From contig JAFRMR010000009.1 in assembly GCA_017430535.1 (NCBI GenBank), positions 62,001 to 126,000 on the forward strand: a stretch of 64,000 nucleotides of DNA. The letters run 5' to 3'. Positions 32,105-41,687 of this stretch are shown here, piece by piece (positions within the stretch are counted from its first letter, which is position 1; the number at the start of each line of letters is the position of its first letter). The position numbers and the translations under genes were made by a program. Under the pieces are notes generated by a model that did no database searches, was not told the origin of the DNA, and worked only from the letters and a program-made list of their open reading frames with translations. The stretch comes from Clostridia bacterium. GTDB lineage: Bacteria; Bacillota; Clostridia; Oscillospirales; Acutalibacteraceae.

Positions 32105-34312
32105 ATGTCAATGCTGAATTTTGATTCATTCAGAAAGTACGAAACCGAAATAGCCGGCAGACCCCTTGTGGTTGAGGTGGGCAAAATGGCCCAGCTTGCC
32201 GGCGGCTCCTGCCTTGTAAGGTACGGCGAAACCAATGTGCTCTGCACAGCCACCATGGCCCCCAAGCCCCGTGAAGGCGTGGATTTCTTCCCCCTTTCAG
32301 TTGACTACGAAGAGAAGCTCTACTCCGTAGGCAAAATCCCCGGCTCCTTCCAGCGCCGTGAGGGCAGAGCCAGCGAAAAGGCCACCCTTGCATCCAGAGT
32401 TATTGACAGACCCATCCGCCCCCTGTTCCCCAAGGATATGAGAAACGATGTGGGCGTTGTTGCCACCGTTATGTCTGTTGACCCTGACTGCGAGCCCCAG
32501 ATTACCGCCATGCTGGGCGTTTCAATCGCCATCTCCATTTCCGAAATCCCCTGGGACGGCCCCATTGCCGGCGTTGTGGTAGGTATGGTTGACGGCCAGT
32601 ATGTAATCAACCCCACCCTTGAGCAGAGAGCAAAGAGCGATATGTATGTTACCGTTGCCTCCACCTCAGACCTGGTTGCCATGATTGAAGCCGGTGCCAA
32701 CGAAGTAAGCAACGATGATATGTATGACGGCATTATGTTTGCCCACGCCGAAAACCAGAAGCTTGTTGAGTTTATCAACAAGATCAAGGCCGAGGTAGGC
32801 AAAGAGAAGGTTGACTTCCCCTCAAACGATCCCGACCCCGAGATGTATGAGGCAATCAAGGACTTCGCCATTGAAGATATCCGCGCCGCCCTTGATACGG
32901 ACGACAAGAGAATCCGTGACGAAAGACTTAAGCCCGTTTATGAAGCGGTTCACGAGAAGTTTGATGAAGTTTACCCCGAAATGGAAGTTAAAATCGACGA
33001 GTGCCTTTACAAGGTGCAGAAGTATGTTGTAAGGCGCTGGCTCCTTGATGACGGCAAGCGCGTTGACGGCAGAGGAATCAACGATATAAGACCCCTGAAC
33101 GCACAGATTGACCTGCTTGACAGAGTTCACGGCTCGGGTATGTTCACAAGAGGCCAGACTCAGGTGCTTACCGTTACCACTCTCGGCACCATGAGCGATG
33201 CCCAGACCCTTGACGGCCTTGATGAAGAGGACAGCAAGAGATATATCCATCACTACAATTTCCCCTCCTACTCCGTTGGCGAAACCAAGCCCAGCAGAGG
33301 CCCCGGCAGGCGTGAAATAGGCCACGGCGCCCTTGCGGAAAAATCCCTTGTTCCCGTTCTGCCCAGCGTTGAAGAGTTCCCCTACACCATCAGGGTTGTT
33401 TCCGAGGTTCTCTCCTCCAACGGCTCCACATCACAGGCATCCGTATGCGGCAGCACCCTTTCGCTTATGGCAGCCGGCGTGCCCATCAAGGCACCCGTTG
33501 CAGGTATCTCCTGCGGCCTTATTACCGAGGGCGACCGCTTTATGACCATGGTTGATATCCAGGGCCTTGAAGATTTCTTCGGCGATATGGATTTCAAAGT
33601 TGCCGGCACCAAGAAGGGCATCACCTCAATCCAGATGGACCTCAAGGTTCACGGCCTTACCCCCGCAATTATCAGAGAAGCTCTTGATAAAACATATACA
33701 GCCCGCTGCTACATCATTGATGAGATTATGGCACCCGTTATTGCAGAGCCCCGCAAAGAGCTCAGCAAGTGGGCTCCCAAGATGCTCACCACCAAGATTG
33801 ACCCCGAAAAAATCGGCGATGTTATCGGCAAGCAGGGTAAAGTTATTCAGAAAATCTGCGCAGAGTGCAACTGTAAAATCGATGTTGAGGAAGACGGCTC
33901 AATCTTCATTTCCTCCACAGATATCGACGATGCAAAGAAAGCTCTGTTCATAGTTGAAACCATCTCCAACGGACCGGAAGAGGGCGCAATCTACAAGGGC
34001 GTTGTTACCCGCCTTATGACCTTCGGCGCTTTTGTTGAAATAGCTCCTGGCGTTGAGGGTATGGTGCACATCAGCCAGCTTGACGTTAAGAGAACCGAAA
34101 AGGTTGAAGACGTTGTTGCCGTAGGCGATGAAATTATAGTAAAGGTTCTTCCCAAGGACGATCAGGACCGCCTTAACTTCTCAAGAAGAGACGCTCTTAT
34201 TGAGGTTGAAGGCCTTGTTCCCGAAAACACCGTTGAGCCCAGAGCTCCCCGCAAGGATTTCAAGGGCCCCCGCGGCGGCAGAGGCGGAAGAAACTTCAGA
34301 AAAGATAACTGA
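32105..34312 (+). CDS. pnp: Polyribonucleotide nucleotidyltransferase
   Basis: PNPase, 735 residues, degrades RNA from the 3' end using phosphate and is a trimer in the cytosol. Two RNase PH-like halves are present (first near residues 10-230, second near 315-540, with GRGIND and HGSGMFTRGQTQ). They are followed by a KH domain (KIGDVIGKQGKVIQKI near 575) and an S1 domain (GAIYKGVVTRLMTFGAFVEI near 630). A basic Gly/Arg-rich tail ends the protein. AGAGAGGTA precedes the ATG at 32105. The gap to rpsO contains a terminator, repeats and a long hairpin. Confidence 0.98.
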   Translation: MSMLNFDSFRKYETEIAGRPLVVEVGKMAQLAGGSCLVRYGETNVLCTATMAPKPREGVDFFPLSVDYEEKLYSVGKIPGSFQRREGRASEKATLASRVIDRPIRPLFPKDMRNDVGVVATVMSVDPDCEPQITAMLGVSIAISISEIPWDGPIAGVVVGMVDGQYVINPTLEQRAKSDMYVTVASTSDLVAMIEAGANEVSNDDMYDGIMFAHAENQKLVEFINKIKAEVGKEKVDFPSNDPDPEMYEAIKDFAIEDIRAALDTDDKRIRDERLKPVYEAVHEKFDEVYPEMEVKIDECLYKVQKYVVRRWLLDDGKRVDGRGINDIRPLNAQIDLLDRVHGSGMFTRGQTQVLTVTTLGTMSDAQTLDGLDEEDSKRYIHHYNFPSYSVGETKPSRGPGRREIGHGALAEKSLVPVLPSVEEFPYTIRVVSEVLSSNGSTSQASVCGSTLSLMAAGVPIKAPVAGISCGLITEGDRFMTMVDIQGLEDFFGDMDFKVAGTKKGITSIQMDLKVHGLTPAIIREALDKTYTARCYIIDEIMAPVIAEPRKELSKWAPKMLTTKIDPEKIGDVIGKQGKVIQKICAECNCKIDVEEDGSIFISSTDIDDAKKALFIVETISNGPEEGAIYKGVVTRLMTFGAFVEIAPGVEGMVHISQLDVKRTEKVEDVVAVGDEIIVKVLPKDDQDRLNFSRRDALIEVEGLVPENTVEPRAPRKDFKGPRGGRGGRNFRKDN

Positions 34313-34326
34313 TTGCAAATGATGAA

Positions 34327-34349
34327 GGACGGCCCTGCGCTGTCCTTCT
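34327..34349 (+). terminator. Hairpin after pnp
   Basis: AAGGACGGC and GCTGTCCTT (34327-34335, 34341-34349) form a 9-base stem with one G-U pair. The T-run is weak (CTTG), so termination may be partial and the lipoprotein gene may be read from pnp. Confidence 0.5.
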
Positions 34350-34383
34350 TGCAGATTAAACAGACTCCACGGAGGAATGATAT

Positions 34384-35298
34384 ATGAAAAAACTTGCGGC
34401 AATTCTCCTTACACTGGCTCTGATTTTTGCCTTCGCTTCCTGCGGAGCAAAAAACAACGAGACAACTACGGCGGAAGATACTTCCGCAGCCGAAACAACC
34501 GGGGAAATTACCACCGAAGCTGCAACCGAGGCAAAAGAGACCGAATCTGTAACGGATATAAGCGAAACCTCCGCCGAAGAGCAGACAACACAAGAAGAAA
34601 AGAGCAAAATCCCTCAGACCGATGAGGAAATCCTCGCCGCCTACACAAAGGTAATGAACAAGGCAAAGAACGACAAGGCCGGCTTCACCCTTTCAGAGTG
34701 GCAGGAGCTCCCCTCCGACCCCGGCTCAAGAGTAATATCAAAGGGCAACACCCTTGTAGGCGCCGCACTTAATGTGGCCAATAACTTTATGACCAGCGAA
34801 GAAGACGCCAAAGCAAAGCCCACGGTTTATGAAAAGGGCGGAGATATGGCGGCCTTCCCCATAAGGAACACCCCTTACGGCTGCACCCTTAAGGATACAA
34901 GCGCCCTCAAGAGCATAAAGTGCGAGGAACTCAGCAACGGCAATGTTAAAATCACCCTCGTGCTCAAGGATGAAATGAACCCGGAGCCTGCCCCTGCAGG
35001 CAGCGGCAACTCCCCCAGCAACACCGGTAAGGTTATCACCCCCTTAAGCAAATCCGAAATAGATGAAAAGCTCAACGGCGGCATAGTAAGCGCCGTGGCG
35101 AAAGATATAAACTACAGTCTTCTTTTCCACGATGTTACCAGCACCGTTGTTTACAACCCCGAAACCGATGAAATTGTTTCCCTTAACCAGACCACAAGAG
35201 TTACGGTTTCCGGCAGCGGCAAAATCGCCGGTATGGAGATTGTTGTTGATAAACAGGAGCTTGTAAATAATAAAGAAATAACCAATCTCAAATACTGA
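34384..35298 (+). CDS. Lipoprotein with Thr/Glu-rich linker
   Basis: A 304-residue lipoprotein of unknown function. The signal ends in FASCGA with the lipobox Cys at about residue 21. A Thr/Glu/Ala-rich linker reaches about residue 75, and a globular domain of about 220 residues follows (TDEEILAAYTKVMNKAKND at its start; beta strands near the end). The product is a paralogue of the lipoprotein at 58856-59722: both have the same order of signal, acidic linker and domain with the VTVSGSGKIAG or comparable end. A GGAGGAATGAT site precedes the ATG. A T-box operon begins 30 bases after it. Confidence 0.82.
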   Translation: MKKLAAILLTLALIFAFASCGAKNNETTTAEDTSAAETTGEITTEAATEAKETESVTDISETSAEEQTTQEEKSKIPQTDEEILAAYTKVMNKAKNDKAGFTLSEWQELPSDPGSRVISKGNTLVGAALNVANNFMTSEEDAKAKPTVYEKGGDMAAFPIRNTPYGCTLKDTSALKSIKCEELSNGNVKITLVLKDEMNPEPAPAGSGNSPSNTGKVITPLSKSEIDEKLNGGIVSAVAKDINYSLLFHDVTSTVVYNPETDEIVSLNQTTRVTVSGSGKIAGMEIVVDKQELVNNKEITNLKY

Positions 35299-35327
35299 CA
35301 GGCGCAAAAAAATTTTCGGGTAAATGC

Positions 35328-35356
35328 TTGACAAACAAGAATCCCTGTGCTAAAAT
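35328..35356 (+). promoter_or_regulatory. Sigma-A promoter of the isoleucine T-box unit
   Basis: TTGACA (35328-35333), 17-base spacer, TAAAAT (35351-35356). Confidence 0.88.
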
Positions 35357-35362
35357 ACGCAC

Positions 35363-35640
35363 AATTCAATAGCTAAAAGCTGTGACGAAGACGGAAAGAA
35401 CCGTAATGCTTTCAGAGAGCCGGGGGTGCTGTGATCCCGGCAGCGGAGGTTTTATTCCCATCCCTTCTGAGCTGAGGGCCCGAAAGCGTAATGCAAGTAG
35501 ACACCCTCCGTGAATGCTACGTTAGTGCATAGGGCTTGTCAGAGCCCGAAGAGCGGCGCATTCTTTGCGCAAATTGAGTGGTACCGCGGGTAACGGATAT
35601 TCCGGCTCGTCTCAAGTATATGCTTGGGGCGGGCTTTTTT
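35363..35640 (+). promoter_or_regulatory. T-box leader, isoleucine specifier
   Basis: Stem I carries TTTCAGAGAGCCGGG, and the T-box core GAGTGGTACCGCGGGTAA is at about 35576-35593. The terminator pairs GCTCGTCTCAAG (35605-35616) with CTTGGGGCGGGC (35623-35634), followed by six T. The codon six bases before GAGCTG is ATC (35460-35462), read as isoleucine. Uncharged tRNA-Ile would raise expression of the synthetase gene that follows. Confidence 0.93.
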
Positions 35641-35666
35641 GTTTCGTCCCGGAAAAGGAGTAAAAA

Positions 35667-37934
35667 ATGGATACTTCCGCATCAATGAACAGCTTACAGG
35701 AAACCGCAGCCAGAATAAAAGAAATGCGCGAAATTCTCGGCTTCTCAAAGGAGGATATGGCGGCAAAAACCGATGTAACCCCCGAAGAGTACACTGCCTA
35801 CGAAAACGGTGAATCGGATCTCCCCTTCACCTTCATCCACAAGTGCGCTCTTGCCTTCAATATTGACATAACCGCCCTTATTGAGGGCCGCACCACCCAC
35901 CTTCTTTCCTACACGGTAACAAGGAAGGGCCAGGGCCACAATACCGCCAAGGAAGAGGGCATTTCAATACAGAACCTTGCCCCCAAGTTCAAAAATAAAA
36001 TTGCCGAGCCCTACTGGGTTAAATATGAATATTCCCCCGAGCTTCAGGGCAAACCCATCCACACCACAAAGCACGACGGCCAGGAGTTTGACCTTGTTAT
36101 ATCCGGCACCCTGCTTGTGCAGGTAGGCGACAACAAAGAGGTTCTCCACGAGGGCGACAGTATTTTCTATGATTCCTCCACGCCTCACGGTATGCTTGCC
36201 GTTGACGGGCAGGACTGCGTGTTCCTTGCCTTCGTAATGCCCGGCAAAAAAGCCAGCGAAAGCGATATGAGGGACAGCCTCATTGCTGCAAGACCCGCCA
36301 CGGGCCTTCTTATTGATAAATACGCCCACTGCATTGAGGATAAGGACGGCCACCTTCAGAGCATAGAATTTCAGAATACCGAAAAATTCAACTTCGGCTA
36401 TGACTGCGTTGATGCCATTGCCAAGAAATACCCGGATAAGCTTGCAATGATTCACCTTGATATTGACAAGGTTGAAAGAAGGTTCACCTTCAGGCAGATT
36501 ATGCAGGAATCCGCAAGGGTGGCAAACTACTTCACATCCCTCGGCATCAAGAAGGGCGACAGAGTAATGCTTGTGCTCAGAAGGCACTGGCAGTTCTGGA
36601 TGGCTATGATTGCCCTGCATAAGATAGGTGCCGTGGCAATCCCCGCCACCTATCTGCTGAAAGATCACGATTTTGAATACAGATACACCGCCGCAAGGGT
36701 CAGCGCCATTGTATGCACCGCCTTCGGCGACACCTGCGAAATTGCGGAAAAGGCCGCAAAGAAATGCCCCTGGGTTAAAACAAAGGTCCTTGTGGGCGGT
36801 TCCAGAGAGGGCTGGCGCAATTTTGATAACGAGTATCATCTGTTCAGCTCCCACTTCCCCAGAACCGAGGATACCCCCGGCGGCAATGATACCGCACTTA
36901 TCTTCTTTTCCTCAGGCACCACCGGCAACCCCAAGATGGTTGAGCACAGGCACACCTACCCCCTGGGCCATTTCGTAACCGCCAAATACTGGCACTGCTG
37001 CGAAAAGGACGGCCTGCATTTTACCATATCCGACACCGGCTGGGGCAAAGCCCTGTGGGGCAAGCTCTACGGTCAATGGATGTGCGAGGGCGCCGTATTT
37101 GTTTATGACTTTGACCGCTTCCATTCGGCGGATATACTGCCCCTTTTCAAGCAATATCAGATAACCACATTCTGCGCGCCCCCCACAATGCTCAGGATGC
37201 TTATAAAAGAGGATATTACAAAGTATGATTTCTCCTCCGTAAAGCATATGACCACCGCAGGCGAAGCCCTGAACCCGGAGGTTGCAATCCAGTTTAAGAA
37301 AGCTACCGGCCTTGAGATTATGGAAGGCTTCGGCCAGACCGAAACCACCCTTGTTATCGGCAACCTTGCCGGCACAAAGGCAAGGATGGGCTCCATGGGC
37401 AAGGCCTCGCCCCAGTATGATGTGGACCTTGTTGACCCCGACGGCAACCCCGTTGCCACCGGCGAAACAGGCGAAATAGTAATCCGCCTTGATAAGGGCG
37501 ACCCCGTGGGTCTTTTCAAACAGTATATTGACGAGCCCGGCAAAAACGAAGAGTGCCGCCGGGGCAATGTTTACCACACCGGCGATACCGCCTGGAGAGA
37601 TGAGGACGGCTATTTCTGGTATGTGGGCAGGGTGGATGATGTTATCAAATCCTCCGGCTACCGCATAGGGCCCTTTGAGATTGAAAGCGTTATCATGGAG
37701 CTGCCCTATGTGCTTGAGTGCGGTGTTTCCGCCGCCCCGGATGAGGTCAGGGGCCAGATAGTCAAGGCCAGCATAGTACTGGTAAAGGGCACCGAACCCA
37801 CGGAAGAGCTGAAAAAAGAGATACAGGATTATGTAAAAGAGCACACCGCCCCCTACAAATATCCCCGCCTTGTGGTGTTCAGGGATGATCTGCCCAAGTC
37901 AATCAGCGGTAAAATCCAAAGAAATAAACTGTAA
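35667..37934 (+). CDS. XRE-cupin-acyl-CoA synthetase fusion (isoleucine T-box)
   Basis: A 755-residue three-part protein. Residues about 12-72 form an XRE helix-turn-helix (ILGFSKEDMAAKTDVTPEEY). Residues about 110-190 form a cupin (GQEFDLVISG and EGDSIFYDSSTPHG with candidate metal ligands). Residues about 215-755 are an ANL acyl-CoA synthetase: FFSSGTTGNPKM at about 413, GFGQTETT, YHTGDTAWRDEDGY and the end SISGKIQRNKL with the adenylation Lys. It should turn a short acid into its CoA ester with ATP. From the ATC T-box and the ilvE-oxidoreductase cluster downstream, I infer 2-methylbutyrate as substrate. Whether the HTH binds DNA is unknown. AAAGGAG precedes the ATG. The last ~130 codons are nearly identical to those of the next synthetase gene. 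Confidence 0.92.
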   Translation: MDTSASMNSLQETAARIKEMREILGFSKEDMAAKTDVTPEEYTAYENGESDLPFTFIHKCALAFNIDITALIEGRTTHLLSYTVTRKGQGHNTAKEEGISIQNLAPKFKNKIAEPYWVKYEYSPELQGKPIHTTKHDGQEFDLVISGTLLVQVGDNKEVLHEGDSIFYDSSTPHGMLAVDGQDCVFLAFVMPGKKASESDMRDSLIAARPATGLLIDKYAHCIEDKDGHLQSIEFQNTEKFNFGYDCVDAIAKKYPDKLAMIHLDIDKVERRFTFRQIMQESARVANYFTSLGIKKGDRVMLVLRRHWQFWMAMIALHKIGAVAIPATYLLKDHDFEYRYTAARVSAIVCTAFGDTCEIAEKAAKKCPWVKTKVLVGGSREGWRNFDNEYHLFSSHFPRTEDTPGGNDTALIFFSSGTTGNPKMVEHRHTYPLGHFVTAKYWHCCEKDGLHFTISDTGWGKALWGKLYGQWMCEGAVFVYDFDRFHSADILPLFKQYQITTFCAPPTMLRMLIKEDITKYDFSSVKHMTTAGEALNPEVAIQFKKATGLEIMEGFGQTETTLVIGNLAGTKARMGSMGKASPQYDVDLVDPDGNPVATGETGEIVIRLDKGDPVGLFKQYIDEPGKNEECRRGNVYHTGDTAWRDEDGYFWYVGRVDDVIKSSGYRIGPFEIESVIMELPYVLECGVSAAPDEVRGQIVKASIVLVKGTEPTEELKKEIQDYVKEHTAPYKYPRLVVFRDDLPKSISGKIQRNKL

Positions 37935-37964
37935 ATCAAATATTTAACCTATTAAAAATTTATC

Positions 37965-37993
37965 TTGACAAAGTAACAAAGTTGATTTAATAT
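37965..37993 (+). promoter_or_regulatory. Sigma-A promoter of the valine T-box operon
   Basis: TTGACA (37965-37970), 17-base spacer, TAATAT (37988-37993). It begins 31 bases after the first synthetase gene, so the second has independent control. Confidence 0.86.
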
Positions 37994-37999
37994 ATATAG

Positions 38000-38269
38000 G
38001 CAATAATAAAGGCTTTGACGAAGAGAGCTTATTTCGGCGGCTTTTCAGAGAAACAGCGGTTGGTGAAAGCTGTAAGCGCGCGTTATAAGGCTGTAGCTTC
38101 CGAGCCGGGAGGAAGAAAGCATACCGTGAGTAGAACCTCCCCGTGACTGCTGCGTGAATGCATAAGGCTTGTCAGAGCCTGAGTGGCGCTTTAAGTGCAA
38201 TTTGAGTGGTACCGCGGGTAAAAATATTTACTCGTCTCAAAGTATTATCAGCTTTGGGGCGGGTTTTTT
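38000..38269 (+). promoter_or_regulatory. T-box leader, valine specifier
   Basis: Stem I carries TTTTCAGAGAAACAGCGG and GGTGAAAGCTG. The T-box core GAGTGGTACCGCGGGTAA is at about 38204-38221. The terminator pairs CTCGTCTCAAAG (38231-38242) with CTTTGGGGCGGG (38252-38263), followed by six T. The codon six bases before GAGCCG is GTA (38093-38095), read as valine. It would control the synthetase, ilvE and the oxidoreductase genes together. Confidence 0.93.
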
Positions 38270-38295
38270 GTTGCCCCTGAAAGAGAGGTGTTCCT

Positions 38296-40587
38296 ATGGA
38301 AATATCCGGCCTTGATTTCAAAATCAAGGAAATGGCTGCCCGAATAAAGGAACTCAGAGAAATTGAAAATATATCCGTTGAGGAGATGGCCGCAAAAACC
38401 GGCGTCACCCCCGAGGAGTACACGGAGTGCGAAAACGGCAACAGCGACCTTAACTTCGCTTTCCTTTACCGCTGCGCCAACGCCCTTTCCGTTGATGTAA
38501 CCAACCTTATTGAGGGCCGTTCCCCCAAGCTTAACTCCTATTTCGTTACAAGGCGCGGGGAAGCTCCTAGAATTTCCGATGCCCACGGCATGACTTACTA
38601 CAACATGGCCTACGGCTTCAGAAACAGGATTTCCGAGCCTCTTTATGTTGTGAGCAAGTACAGCGAAGAGGCCGTCAACAGACCTATGGAGCTCACCAGC
38701 CACAGCGGCCAGGAGATGGATATAGTAATAGAAGGCCAGCTTGAGGTACAGGTTGGCGGCCACAGCGAAATTCTCGGCCCCGGCGACAGTATCTATTTTG
38801 ATTCCGACAAACCTCACGGCGAAAGAGCCGTAGGCGGCAAAGACTGCAGCTTCTATGCCATAGTCCTTAACCCCTCAGGAGAGCCCATACCGGAAATGCA
38901 GCCCGCAAAAAAGGTTGCCGGCCCGGAAATGGGGCATATAAGAGATACAAAGAAGCGTATCTACAAGCGGTATATCGATACCGTTGAGGATGAAAACGGC
39001 ACACCCGTATCCATAAAATTCAAGAATACCGAAAAATTCAACTACGCTTTTGATATCATAGACGAAATAGCGGCCAAGGACCCCAACAAGCTTGCCCTGC
39101 TCTATGTTTCAAGGGATAAGGTGCCCACAAGATTCACCTGGAAGGAAATCAGGCAGCACACCAACCGCTGCGTAAACTACTTCCTCTCCCTGGGCATCAA
39201 GAAGGGCGACAGGGTAATGCTTGTGCTCAAAAGGAACTATCAGTTCTGGTTTGCCACCCTTGCCCTTGAAAAAATCGGCGCAATTTCAATACCCGCCACC
39301 TTCCAGCTTCTGCCCCACGATTATGAGTACAGGTTCAAGTTTGCGGATGTTTCCGCAATAATCTGCACTGCGGATGACCCCAATATCTGCCGCAGCGTTG
39401 AAGAAGCCGAGAAGAGCTACACAGGCCTTAAACACAAAATGATAGTAAACGGCACCAGAGAGGGCTGGAGAGATTTCAACGAAGAGTATATGCGCTTCAG
39501 CACCCACTATGACAGGCCCGCCGACGCCCCCTGCGGCAAGGATTACATGCTCATGTATTTCACCTCGGGCACTTCCGGCTTCCCCAAGCTTGCCGTTCAC
39601 AACTATCTTTACCCACTGGGTCAGTTCCACACCGCCAAATACTGGCACGATGTTGACCCGGACGGCATACACCTGAGCTACTCCGACACCGGCTGGGCAA
39701 AAGCGGCCTGGGGCAAGCTCTACGGCCAGTGGATGTGCGAAACAGCCCTTTTCGTATATGATGAGGACCGCTTCCACGCCGAGGACCTGCTGCCTATGTT
39801 CAAGGAGTATAATATCACCACCTTCTGCGCCCCCCCCACAATACTCAGGATGCTGGTAAGGCAGGATATAACAAAATACGATTTATCTTCAATTCAGCAT
39901 ATGACCACCGCCGGCGAGGCGCTGAACCCCGAGGTTTACCGCCTGTTTGAGCAGGCCACCGGGCTTCAGATACTTGAGGGATTCGGCCAGACGGAAACGG
40001 CAATGATAATCGGCAATATGCGAGGCGCCGACCATAAGATAGGCTCCATGGGCAAGCCCGCCCCCATTTACGATGTTCAGCTGCTTGACCCGGACGATAA
40101 ACCCGTTCCCGCAGGCGAAACCGGCGAAATATGTATCAACATAAAAGGCGAGAGGCCCTACGGCATTGCCGTATGCTACCTCAATGATGACGAAAAAACC
40201 TCGGATACCTGGAAAAACGGCTGGTACCACACCGGCGACACCGCCTGGATGGATGAGGACGGTTTCTTCTGGTATGTAGGCAGGGTGGATGATGTTATCA
40301 AATCCTCCGGCTACCGCATAGGTCCCTTTGAGATTGAAAGCGTCATTATGGAGCTGCCCTATGTGCTTGAGTGCGGCGTTTCCGCCGCCCCGGATGAAGT
40401 CAGGGGCCAGATAGTAAAGGCCAGCATAGTGCTTACCAAAGGCACTGAGGGCACCGAGGAGCTCAAGAAAGAAATACAGAATTATGTAAAAGAGCACACG
40501 GCCCCATATAAATACCCCCGCCTTGTGGTATTCCGCGATGAACTGCCCAAATCAATAAGCGGCAAAATTCAGAGAAACAAGTTATAA
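38296..40587 (+). CDS. XRE-cupin-acyl-CoA synthetase fusion (valine T-box)
   Basis: A 763-residue paralogue of the preceding synthetase with the same three parts: XRE helix-turn-helix (about 14-74), cupin (about 112-190, GQEMDIVIEG and PGDSIYFDSDKPHG) and ANL acyl-CoA synthetase (about 225-763). YFTSGTSGFPKL is at about 421, followed by GFGQTETA, YHTGDTAWMDEDGF and the terminal SISGKIQRNKL. The catalytic elements are intact. By its GTA T-box I infer isobutyrate as substrate. GAGAGGTG lies six bases before the ATG. It is the first gene of the operon that continues into ilvE 32 bases later. The N-terminal regulatory parts differ more from the paralogue than the C-terminal 130 residues do. Confidence 0.92.
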   Translation: MEISGLDFKIKEMAARIKELREIENISVEEMAAKTGVTPEEYTECENGNSDLNFAFLYRCANALSVDVTNLIEGRSPKLNSYFVTRRGEAPRISDAHGMTYYNMAYGFRNRISEPLYVVSKYSEEAVNRPMELTSHSGQEMDIVIEGQLEVQVGGHSEILGPGDSIYFDSDKPHGERAVGGKDCSFYAIVLNPSGEPIPEMQPAKKVAGPEMGHIRDTKKRIYKRYIDTVEDENGTPVSIKFKNTEKFNYAFDIIDEIAAKDPNKLALLYVSRDKVPTRFTWKEIRQHTNRCVNYFLSLGIKKGDRVMLVLKRNYQFWFATLALEKIGAISIPATFQLLPHDYEYRFKFADVSAIICTADDPNICRSVEEAEKSYTGLKHKMIVNGTREGWRDFNEEYMRFSTHYDRPADAPCGKDYMLMYFTSGTSGFPKLAVHNYLYPLGQFHTAKYWHDVDPDGIHLSYSDTGWAKAAWGKLYGQWMCETALFVYDEDRFHAEDLLPMFKEYNITTFCAPPTILRMLVRQDITKYDLSSIQHMTTAGEALNPEVYRLFEQATGLQILEGFGQTETAMIIGNMRGADHKIGSMGKPAPIYDVQLLDPDDKPVPAGETGEICINIKGERPYGIAVCYLNDDEKTSDTWKNGWYHTGDTAWMDEDGFFWYVGRVDDVIKSSGYRIGPFEIESVIMELPYVLECGVSAAPDEVRGQIVKASIVLTKGTEGTEELKKEIQNYVKEHTAPYKYPRLVVFRDELPKSISGKIQRNKL

Positions 40588-40619
40588 TTTTTTCAAATAA
40601 ACGAAAGGAAGAATATACT

Positions 40620-41687
40620 ATGGAAATTAAAATCACAAAAACCACCTGCCCCAAAGCAAAACCCGAGGATGAGTCCAAGCTTGGTTTTGGCCGTATATTC
40701 ACCGACCATATGTTTATGATGGATTATTCCGCCGATCTCGGCTGGCATGATGCAAGAATAATCCCCTTCGCTCCCATCCCCATTCACCCCGCTTCAACGG
40801 TTCTCCATTACGGCACCGAGATTTTTGAAGGCCTCAAGGCTTACAGAACCGCCGATAATGAAATCCGTATGTTCAGACCCATTGAGAATATCCGCAGAAT
40901 GAACAACAGTGCCGAAAGGCTCTGCCTGCCTCAGCTTGATGAAAAGGACGCCATGGAAATCCTTGACACCCTTGTTGAGCTTGAAAAGGACTGGGTTCCC
41001 CACTCCGACGGCACTTCACTCTATATCAGGCCCTTTATGTACGGCAATGAACCCCACCTGGGCGTTCACGCAGTAAAAGAGGCAACCTATGTGGTTATCT
41101 GCTCCCCCGTCGGCGCTTACTACGCCGAGGGCATCAACCCCGTTAAAATCGCCATTGAAAGCGAAGATGTAAGAGCAGTCAAGGGCGGCACCGGTTATGC
41201 AAAGTGCGGCGGCAACTACGCTGCTTCCCTTAGAGCCGGCGAAAAAGCGGAGAAGAAGGGCTTTACCCAGGTTCTCTGGCTGGACGGCGTTCACAGAAAG
41301 TATATTGAAGAAGTTGGCTCAATGAACGTTATGTTCAAAATCAACGGCGAAATCGTTACCCCCGAGCTCACCGGTTCGGTTCTTCCCGGCATCACCAGAA
41401 AGAGCTGTGTTGAGCTTCTTAAAGAAAAGGGCTACAAAGTTTCCGAGCGCCTTATCTCCATTGATGAGCTTCACGAGGCCGCCAAGAACGGCACCCTTGA
41501 GGAAGCCTGGGGCACCGGCACTGCCGCCGTTGTTTCCCCCATCGGCTGGCTCAGCTACAAGGGCGAGGAATTCACAGTTAACAACGGCGTAATCGGCAAG
41601 GTTACCCAGGAGCTCTATGATGAACTTACCGCCATTCAGTGGGGCAAGGTTGAAGATACCCGCGGCTGGTGCCACAAGGTATGCTGA
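40620..41687 (+). CDS. ilvE: Branched-chain amino acid aminotransferase
   Basis: A 355-residue class IV aminotransferase that exchanges amino groups between glutamate and the 2-oxoacids of valine, leucine and isoleucine. STVLHYGTEIFEGLKAYR is the usual opening of the catalytic core, the PLP Lys is in GGTGYAKCGGNYAAS (about residue 197), and EEVGSMNVMF and GTGTAAVVSPIG are family motifs of the longer eukaryote-like IlvE group. AAGGAAG precedes the ATG. It lies in the valine T-box operon between the synthetase and the oxidoreductase, which fits the last step of a route from acyl-CoA to amino acid. Confidence 0.96.
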   Translation: MEIKITKTTCPKAKPEDESKLGFGRIFTDHMFMMDYSADLGWHDARIIPFAPIPIHPASTVLHYGTEIFEGLKAYRTADNEIRMFRPIENIRRMNNSAERLCLPQLDEKDAMEILDTLVELEKDWVPHSDGTSLYIRPFMYGNEPHLGVHAVKEATYVVICSPVGAYYAEGINPVKIAIESEDVRAVKGGTGYAKCGGNYAASLRAGEKAEKKGFTQVLWLDGVHRKYIEEVGSMNVMFKINGEIVTPELTGSVLPGITRKSCVELLKEKGYKVSERLISIDELHEAAKNGTLEEAWGTGTAAVVSPIGWLSYKGEEFTVNNGVIGKVTQELYDELTAIQWGKVEDTRGWCHKVC

